A DNA stretch of 64,000 bases from the NCBI RefSeq assembly GCF_001640805.2, contig NC_066833.1, forward strand, positions 1 to 64,000, read 5' to 3'. This document shows, one piece after another, positions 56,441 to 64,000 of this stretch (positions are counted from its first letter, which is position 1; every line of letters starts with the position of its first letter). Source of the DNA: Lates calcarifer. Its lineage: Eukaryota > Chordata > Actinopteri > Centropomidae. The notes below the pieces were generated by a model. That model was given only the letters and a program-made list of their open reading frames with translations, was not told the DNA's origin and ran no database searches. The position numbers were made by a program, and so were the translations under genes.

Positions 56441-57364
56441 GGTTTACCAGGTCTGCACGGCAGCCTCCACCACCATATGATCCAGTTCACCACCAGTTGA
56501 TGGTCTATTGACAGCTCTGCTCCTCTCTTCACGCAGGTGTCCAAGACAGACAGCTGCAGAATTCGATGATATGATGACATTAGATGATCATCGATCTGAG
56601 GAAGTGGTGTTTCCTATGATCGATTTGTGAGAAACACAGAAATACAATAACAAAGCACCACTCGGGTTCAGATTAGGCAGGCTGTTCTTCCCAGTCATCA
56701 CCCTCCAGGTTTCTCCATTGCTGCCCAAGTCCCACTCTAGGATGCCAGGGATTTGTACGCCAAGGTCCCTGCCCTTACCTGTCACCTGCTTTACATTGCA
56801 TCCAACCTCAGCTCCCATCCCTGCAGATGGTGGGCATACATGGTGTCACAACCACACAATGCTTCTTTGCCTCTTTCTTACACATGTTGATGAGCCAAAA
56901 CATTATGACCACCTACCTTTATATGCTGGTGGTCCAAACAGTTCCAACCTGCCAAAATCTGTAAATCCCCTGTGGTATCTGGCACCAAGATGTTAGCAAC
57001 AAATCCTTTAATTCAAGGTGAAGCTGCTGCAGTTCAGACTCCTGATGTTGGCAGTTTTTCCCTTCTTGTCCCTCCCTGGACGACTGCTGTTAAATGTTCA
57101 CTGCTGACGGGGAGCACCACACAAACCTTGGCATTTTTGAGAGGCTTCAACCTAGTCGTCTCACCATAACAATGTTGCCAGAGTTGCTCAGGTCTTTACA
57201 TCTGAACATTTCTCCTACTTCTAACACACTGACTATGAGAACCAACCGGTCACTTACTGATATATCCCAGAGCTTGATGTGCACTGTTCTCATGAGATAA
57301 TCAACATTATTCACTAGATCTACGTGGTGATAATGTTTTGTCCCATTGGTTTATGTTGACTTGG
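56441..57364. other. Intergenic sequence with a DNA-transposon-like scrap
   Basis: About 56890-57020 contains 'gagccaaaacattatgacca' and 'ggtatctggcaccaagatgt', sequences I associate with a common dispersed fish DNA repeat. No termini were found. Nothing coding is supported. Confidence 0.35.
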
Positions 57365-57640
57365 CTTTGTAACCAAACATGAGAATTTTATTTATCCAAC
57401 AGAACAGATTGCAGGTGCAGTTTATTTCTCTTTGACATTGCATCCAGTGGATTTGTTTACACTGTGACATCCAAAGTCTATCACAATGATGTATGAGTCA
57501 GCCATTGTAAAAACAGGCTCAGTTAGTCCAAACGAAGACGAGGGTCAAAGTGCCAATGAGCAGCAGTCACAGTGCATTTATTTGTTCTCTCTCTGTTGAC
57601 TGTATCATTCCCTCTGCTGTCAGACTGACTGGGCTTTTTC
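57365..57640 (-). pseudogene. HSPA12A-like relic: promoter and exon 1
   Basis: Read on - from 57505, [12 protein letters not shown] matches the start of exon 1, then the frame decays to a stop. Further on (about 57420-57365) the 'gtaaccaaacatgag' and 'aacagattgcaggt' pieces align with the end of exon 1 of the - gene. Upstream, 'gcatttatttg' (TATA-like on -) and the CTGCTCAT leader match the other promoters. It shares with the relic at 27.05 kb an extra upstream block ('cagtctgacagcag'), so those two are closest relatives. Confidence 0.8.
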
Positions 57641-57644
57641 ACCT

Positions 57645-59500
57645 GGGACGAGAAAGAACAGAAGCTGCAACATGGGCAATTTTATCAGACGTTGGTAAGA
57701 AGAAAATAAATATGCAACTTACACAACCTTTAATTTTCAATAGTCCATGCAGTAAAATGAGGAATTTTGAATGCAGTGAAATACTACCAAAGGATTTACA
57801 TTTAAATACTGTACAAAAGGTTTTTTTCAGGACTTGATCAAAGAAAAGAAAAAGACAAAGAAAAGACAGAAATAAAACCTGCTTGTTTAGAGTTTGTTCA
57901 GTGAGTATGATGGCTCTCTGTCTGTGAGGGAAATATCTTGAGGGAGCAATATCATGCACAAGTGTTTTTGGTTCAACATTTTGTATTCACACATGACACA
58001 AAGAACAAATGACTTTTACACAGAGACTGTTTTCACTCTGCATCACATTTAGTTTTGTTGCTCTAATGTTAAAATATCTTGTGTTTGAGACAGAATCTCT
58101 AAAATTGTTGGACTAAGAACAAATGATGGATAAACACAGAACTCATTTAATTAATTTCTTTGTGTTTCCACAGCCTTGGATACGATGTTGATCAGACGGA
58201 GGCAACAAAGTATGTAGCTGATTGTATTTATTTACTCTAATGAACCATATGAAGTTTTCATAAAAGAAAAAACATAACATTACATAACATTTAAAACATT
58301 TAATTACCTTGATCAATTATGATACGCTTTAAAAAGCATGTGTAGATTGGTAACCATCACTGTGATGTTCATGATGGCTTAGTGTAATTTATTGACCCAT
58401 TTTATACACTCTGAAATCATCAACATAACTACCACTATTTACGGGGTAAAACCACTTAGAAGAAAAAAATGCAGCATATGGAGCGATGGACAGGTGTTGA
58501 ATGTCAACAGACAAATGGCAAATAGTTGCATGTGTGGTTGGTGTACAAATGTTATACATAATCGCTGGTTTAAAATGACAAATCACTGGCGTAAAGTGAC
58601 AGTTGTAAATACGTATTGTACATGTCCAGTGATGGCAGCACTTCAGTCTTGTCCGACAGAGGAGATGGTGTTCAGTGGTATTACATTTTTTGAGGAAATA
58701 GTGCCTAAAACATAAAGAGAAAAAAGAACCAACCTCAAGAAATAACATACAGGACTACATGGTAGTTGATGGACAGACAGACAAAAGCAAGATGGCTGAT
58801 TGAAAGCGGCTGCTATGAATCCGAACACAGGGCACGCCAATGTTTCTTAAGAACTGACTTGATGTTATGTGACATCAGGTTGGGGTTTCACACACTGAAA
58901 TTTTTCTCCACAGATCTGCACAGACACATCAAGAGGAAGAGGAGGAAATATTGCTCCAAGACAGGTACTGTGCACGCCAAGAGCTGAAACTGCAAATTCC
59001 AGTTTGCTTTATATGTTGCCTTAAAAGCAAACAATGATGACAATTCTTATAATATTATTATATTATAAGAATATATATTTATATATATAAACTACTAAAG
59101 ACACTGGCATGCATGTCACCACTTATTTTAAGATCAGATAAAGCAGCGACAGCCTTTCATCTGTTTTCATATTCTTGCTATTCAAATTCTTTCTAATGAG
59201 AAAGAAAAAAAACAAAAGTCAAATCAAGTGCTTTATAATCATCAGAAATAGAAATTAAAGGAATGAAAATACAGCAGTGATTTGAATTCCATTTCAAAAT
59301 TTCTTTTCAGAAGGCATTTTGGTTTTCCTGAGCAGCAGATAACCTATGATATTTGTAGATAAATATAATAATAATAATAAATACATTTAAAATGTTTTCT
59401 ATCAGAAATTAAGTGTAGCCTACAACTGTTATTATTGAAATAAGTAGCATCTCTGTCAATGTGTGTATACACACACACACACACACATATATATACAAAT
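57645..59500. other. Mostly unassigned sequence with two weak exon-like segments
   Basis: On +, 58174-58209 ('CCTTGGATACG...CAACAAA') and 58915-58963 ('ATCTGCACAGAC...AAGACAG') are bordered by AG and GT and are open, but no protein family is recognised and no phase chain could be built. The rest shows no features; 59040-59095 is an AT-rich simple stretch. Confidence 0.25.
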
Positions 59501-59840
59501 ACATATGGTGACTGTCAGTGCCCTCTGAGTACAGTGAACTTGCCTGTGTGACCTGTAGCCTCAGTTTCGTGTTTTCAGCTGACAGCAGTGACACTCAGTG
59601 TGGTCCTCTGCTGCTGTGGACCATCTGCTTCAAGGGTTGACGTGTTGTGTGTTCAGAGATGATCTTCTGCAGACCTTGTAACAAGTGGTTATCTGAGTCA
59701 CTGCTGCCTTCCTAGCAGTTTGAAGCAGTCTGACCTCTGACCTCTGGCATCAACAAGACATTTTCACCCAGAGAACTCCTGCTCCTGGATCTTGTCTCTG
59801 TAAACTCACTCTGATGCTGCTACTGCAGGTTGTCTTCACC
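59500..59840 (-). pseudogene. Tc1-like transposase N-terminal remnant
   Basis: Read on -, the sequence contains the 'cacaacacgtcaacccttga' stretch and encodes LLSAENTKLRLQVTQASSLY, matching the segment before the first catalytic Asp in a widespread fish Tc1-like family (usually ...KLRLQFxxxHxNW). Stops break the frame, and the catalytic part is missing because a CA/TA repeat follows. Confidence 0.55.
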
Positions 59841-59936
59841 ATGTCTACAGGACTAAAGGCACTGAGCTGCTGACATGTGATTGATTAGATATTTGTGTTA
59901 ACAAGAAGTTGAACAGGTGTATGTACAGTGAGTGTA

Positions 59937-59938
<2 letters not shown>

Positions 59939-59972
<34 letters not shown>
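59939..59972. repeat. (GT)n microsatellite
   Basis: About 17 uninterrupted GT units. A smaller (CA)n lies at 59470-59486. Confidence 0.95.
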
Positions 59973-59973
<1 letters not shown>

Positions 59974-60104
59974 GGCTGCTAAAGTTGGCCGTTATGTATT
60001 TGATCTTGCTTAAGCAACCTTTGCCCATATCTTTTGTCTGCGGCAGTTTTGATGTGTTATAAATGCATGTTGAGAATGAATGAGACGTCTGTGTTGTGTT
60101 GGTG

Positions 60105-60290
60105 GCCCTGTGCAATATTAGGTGACAGACTGGAGACTAGAATCAGCAGAAGTCCACATGCTTACACAAGTAGTGGCGTCTGCTTTACAGTGTTTGTGGC
60201 TTGTGCATCAAGCTGAGCTGTTCACATACAGCCTTGGTAAGTAGCTCTTGTTTTGCAGTTGTAAATTTTAGTAAGTAAAATGCACCTAAA
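60105..60290. repeat. Low-copy repeat pair, first member
   Basis: Shares 'agtccacatgcttaca', 'catcaagctgag', 'ttggtaagta' and 'gttttgcagttgtaaat' with 62095-62280 in the same order and orientation. Not recognised as a known element. Confidence 0.6.
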
Positions 60291-62094
60291 TGGTTTGGTG
60301 AGATGGTGAGACTTGTGTGGTTGATAAAACTATTTATTTCATTGTTTTAAGTGTATGCACTCCTGGTGCTCTGTCTCTTTTCTGTCTTCTCCGTAGCTCT
60401 GCATATGTGCTTCCTGGTCACTTTGTAGTTTTTGGTTTAGTCTCTTGGTTGTTTTGTCTTTCTGTTTTTGCATAGTTGAATTAGGTCAGTGGTGGAGTGT
60501 TGTGTGCTCTGTATAAGGCATAACAATTGGGGGTTGTTCCAGTATCGAACATGTATGAAGTGATGTAAGGGTGTGTTTGCTTACGTACCTTACAAAGCAG
60601 GATTTGAGGCTTAACTCTGGGTTTACAACAGTGGTTCACTTGTTAGCGGAGCAAATCACCACAGTAACTTACACTGATGCTGACCTGGTCTTGAGCAGGT
60701 TATAATCAAAATTAGATTGAAACCTGTCAACAGCCAAACTACTGGCCAATCAGATCACTGAATAACCAGAGTCTTCATTTCTACAGGATTCTGACGAGGA
60801 CAAAAACATTTTCAATAAAGTGACTTTTGATAAAGAGCAACCAGCAACAGATATTTTTTATAGATCAGTGGAACTGTCTTGCTGTTTGAGACTTTCCATG
60901 TGTCCACTCTAGTTTTAAAACAGAGCTTTTAACAAACGGAGGTAGTTTATTACACTAAATAAAAACACCATAACTATTAGCATCATTTTAATTGAACAGA
61001 AATTCTTTAATCTGACAGAATTCCTGACAGTGTTGATGCTTTTCCATGAGGTTAGTAACATGAGGAGACACTGACCAGAACTGAAAATTAAAACTAAACC
61101 CTCTGATGTCTTTTATTAGAAAAATGGTCCATACATTGTGAAATATTTTCCATAATTCTAAATGAACATTTTAGTCAGATTGAGCTCATCAGACATTAAC
61201 TACATATCTCTGGTTTGGCAGTCTGATATTACCATCTTTTAATTAAAAAAAATCTGCATCACATATTCATAACAGTTTATTCATCATCAGACAGAGAGCA
61301 AAAAATAAACTCAGTAAGAAACGTAGTAATAATTCCTATACTTATGTACAGTATATTTCATCCTGTCTTCAACTGGAAACTGTTTCTAGTGCTTTGTTTC
61401 TCTTTCAGGTGACAATATTGTTGTATTTGCCTTTTTTATTTTTGGCAGTATACCTAGGTATTGGTTTGTTCTCTTCGTTCTGTGGCAGTAGGCTTTGTCT
61501 TGGCTATGCTGCCTGCTTAGAGTTGAATGTTTTAAAAAAGCCTTCCTACTGAAGACTAGCTAGTAGTTAGCCATTTCAGTGGGCAGGTAAGGGTGCCCCT
61601 TTTAATTTTGTACTGTACACAGCAGCTTGGGTGCTCTCTCTTGTATAATGACTGTACTTTTTGTCTGGTCAATTTGTCTTGTGTAGCTGTGATAAATAAT
61701 TTTAGGTGCAGTCACTTGTAACATGTGACCATGTTGTTGGGTTACTTGTTGCTGGTTAGGCATAAGCTGGCAACATTTGTGCAGTGGTTGACTATAGTGT
61801 TGTGATTGTTGCTGTCTACTTTTGGTTTGGTCACTTGTGTGTTACTGTTTTTGTGTTTAACTGCAGTTAATCAGTTTTGTTGTGAGCTTTTTGTGTGTGT
61901 GATGGAGTCACTCCACAGATCCCAGTTTGTCAGTGTGTGTGTGTGAGACTCTGTTTTACTACATTTAACACAGTAATGATGATCTTGTTCACACCACATT
62001 TGACCTTTACTTTAATCAACAGCAGTCCCAGTTTTGATTCATGTTCTTTGCTTCAGATTAAGGCTTGATGACCTGTGTTGTTGTGGGTGTTGTG
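60291..62094. other. Unassigned GT-rich sequence
   Basis: The + strand is T- and GT-rich ('ttgtgtgtgtgatg', 'gtcagtgtgtgtgtg'). No gene, exon chain or transposon was recognised. Confidence 0.35.
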
Positions 62095-62280
62095 CTGGTG
62101 GCCCAATCAGCATTAGTCCACATGCTTACAGAAGCAATAGTGTTTGCTTTTCAATGAGTTCTGTCAACTGAGTGTTTTTAGTGTGTGTATCAAGCTGAGT
62201 TGTTCCCATACAGTGTTGGTAAGTACGACATGTTTTGCAGTTGTAAATGTACAGTAAGTAAAATGGAATGTAGCAGAATA
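62095..62280. repeat. Low-copy repeat pair, second member
   Basis: Direct duplicate of 60105-60290, about 2.0 kb away, with small insertions. The pair may be part of a longer decayed tandem duplication. Confidence 0.6.
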
Positions 62281-62569
62281 ACTTGCTTTTCTTTTCCTAT
62301 ATTTGGTTGTCAGTACGGATGCAGAGGGTGACTATATAGTCTGTTGTATGATCATTTTGTAAAAAGTAGTTATTTTCAGGCGCTGCTGATTTCAGCTGAT
62401 TTTCTGTTGTTCTGTAGACATCGGTCAGAAGCTCCCTGTGTCCTGTATATTTCTCTGTTGGAGAACCAGTTCATGTCAAACTATAATAAACTGAAAATAA
62501 ATGTATTTCTTCTTCCAACAGACCACAGGAATCTTAATGATGCAAGGTCAGTATTTTTCTGTAGTTAAT

Positions 62570-62785
62570 TTGGGGCCAGGGACACAGGAGTGAGGACCCA
62601 GATGCAGGCACAGAGACAGGGCAGACAGTTTAGTGTATGTCTTAAACAAAAGCAAACCCAAAACTCCACACACACACAAATGCGGGAAAAGAACCAGGAC
62701 AGGAAATAGAAGCACAAAAGACACAGTAGGGATGTAACTACAAAATAAAACAATAGGTAACAAAACCATCAGACACAGAGCGAAG
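62570..62785 (-). mobile_element. Short LTR-like repeat fragment
   Basis: Order of blocks ('ggacccagatgcaggcacag', 'gacagtttag', 'aaccaggacaggaaat', 'aaaataaaac') resembles the solo LTR family at 53159-53549. It abuts the hAT element that begins at 62794. No target duplication was found. Confidence 0.4.
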
Positions 62786-62793
62786 GTTAATAC

Positions 62794-64000
62794 TAGGGAT
62801 GTACACGAATATATGATTAGTTGATTATTTATTTGGTTGGGAGTGGGAGGAGATTTATGTTTTATTTCATAGAGATAATTATTTTCAAACTAATTTTTAT
62901 GGTTCTGTTTCTGCCCGAGTGCACATCCTCTCTCTGTGTGGTGCAAAACACTGGAACAGACGTCTGCAATAAGAAGAAGTGAAGCGGGCTGTTAAACGAG
63001 CTGCAGCTAACGTTAGCTCAGGTTGTTGATAGATGCTTATCTTGTTTTTAGGTTAGGATTCTTTCAGTGTTCATTGTTCAGGAGGTTTTTACTGGGAGCC
63101 ATTATCTACAGAGGTGTTGTTAACTCCAGAACAAACAGACCACGTAATTAAAATCAGTAGAAACACTGAATAAAGCTGTTTCATATAAATAATTAATATT
63201 TCTCTGCGACACGGACACAGGACGTTTAGAGTGGCTGTTTGCTCAGCATGTTTCTCTGTTGACTTACGATCGAGACATCTGATGACTAAAATCCTTCATC
63301 TGGTCTAAGATTATAGTTATAACATTATAAAAAGTGACAGTAACGTGACTTGAAACATTAAGAAAGTAGTTTGCTGAAAATGTTTTAATGTACAGCTATC
63401 CGGCCGACAGCCGGTGCTAGCAGTAAACACTGTGGATTTGTTGTACCTAAACGTTCATGTGAAAGAAAACAACAGGAACAAATAAGTGCTTTGGTGACTT
63501 GAATTATTTCAGATGATATGTTTCCTCTTAGCGCTGTCGGAGGAGTGTAGCTGTCAAAGGCTCATGGAACCAGAATACACAGTGACTTCACGGAAGACCA
63601 TTACCAGCCAGATTGAGAAAAAGTACAATGAGGCAGCTACAGCTCTAAAAAAGAACTTGATGGAAGCCAACAAAGTAGCAGTAGTAACCGCTGCATGGCC
63701 AGCTCTCACATCAGAGTTTTATGGCACTGTCACCTGCCGTTACAGGAACGGTGACCAGAACATTTCTGGTTCTGTGCTCCAGACTCGCAGCACAGATGAG
63801 ACACACTGCTGAGAACATCACCGCTAGTCTGAGGTGCGTTGTTGATGAGTGAAGCTTGGGAGGTAAAGTCAGTGCATCTGTACACTACACTGCAAAAAGC
63901 ATGACCTGACATGACAACATATTATTTTGGTTTGGGTGGAGGGCACAACTTAACAATGTCGACATCATGACTAAACAACTTAAACTGGCTTGATTAATCG
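62794..64000 (+). mobile_element. hAT element, longer copy, cut by the window edge
   Basis: Starts TAGGGATGTACACGAA, like the 888-bp element at 14744, and shares its internal and 3' sequence ('gagaggtaaagt'-type region, 'ggtggagggcaca', 'ctggcttgattaatcg'). Unlike that copy it keeps part of the transposase (63513-63812). The right end lies beyond 64000. Confidence 0.75.
63513..63812 (+). pseudogene. hAT (ZBED-like) transposase fragment
   Basis: The 99-codon frame includes 'EPEYTVTSRKTITSQIEKKY', then 'VAVVTAAWPALTSEFYGTVT' and 'YRNGDQNISGSVLQT', matching the start of the catalytic region of ZBED1-type hAT transposases; the usual 'TTD-W' first catalytic Asp position reads T-A-A-W here. The BED finger and the rest of the enzyme are absent. 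Confidence 0.65.

Overview
This window reads as nuclear DNA of a teleost fish, most likely a percomorph. It has small phase-consistent exons with GT-AG introns, CA/GT microsatellites, and a dense load of fish-type transposable elements: L2-clade LINEs with (ATTGAA)n tails, Penelope-like GIY-YIG fragments, Tc1/mariner and hAT DNA transposons, tRNA-derived SINEs, solo LTRs and endogenous retrovirus relics. No bacterial-style operons, rRNA genes or CRISPR arrays were seen. The species call is inference from repeat content.

Two host gene families organise the window. The first is an HSPA12A-like (atypical Hsp70 / actin-fold ATPase) family. There is a four-exon gene on + (2071-4993) and a four-exon gene on - (45435-48278), arranged as an inverted pair with identical intron phases. 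The - copy is fully open (582 aa). The + copy is open except for one extra base in an A-run near 4564-4569. Two further copies survive only as promoter plus start of exon 1: + at about 27050-27250 and - at about 57365-57640. The second family is a coiled-coil gene on - that I can assemble with matching splice phases from 37914 down to 15759 (16 exons, 1080 nt, 359 aa). Its middle is built from alternating 48-nt exons, and its C-terminus resembles the mitochondria-eating protein (MIEAP) C-terminal region. The promoter and first exons are duplicated at about 52.84-56.31 kb, and an exon relic lies near 1.03-1.4 kb.

Layout: 1-5 kb, coiled-coil exon relic and the + HSPA12A-like gene. 5-15.7 kb, repeats (solo LTR, two Penelope-like fragments, Tc1 fragment, L2 element carrying a solo LTR and a small hAT, then an 888-bp hAT). 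15.7-38.1 kb, the coiled-coil gene; its 13.7-kb intron holds a nested L2/SINE/Tc1 stack, an ERV relic, an HSPA12A-like relic and inverted gag fragments. 38.1-43.1 kb, a nearly full-structure but broken L2 element carrying an LTR and an L1-type fragment. 45.4-48.4 kb, the - HSPA12A-like gene. 48.4-52 kb, LINE fragments. 52.8-56.3 kb, duplicated 5' part of the coiled-coil gene. 57.4-57.6 kb, HSPA12A-like relic. 58-64 kb, Tc1 and hAT fragments and otherwise unexplained sequence.

The repeated co-occurrence of HSPA12A-like and coiled-coil sequence (intact, partial and dead copies of both, in both orientations) suggests the two families have been duplicated together as a local birth-and-death cluster. 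Whether the products work together cannot be read from DNA.
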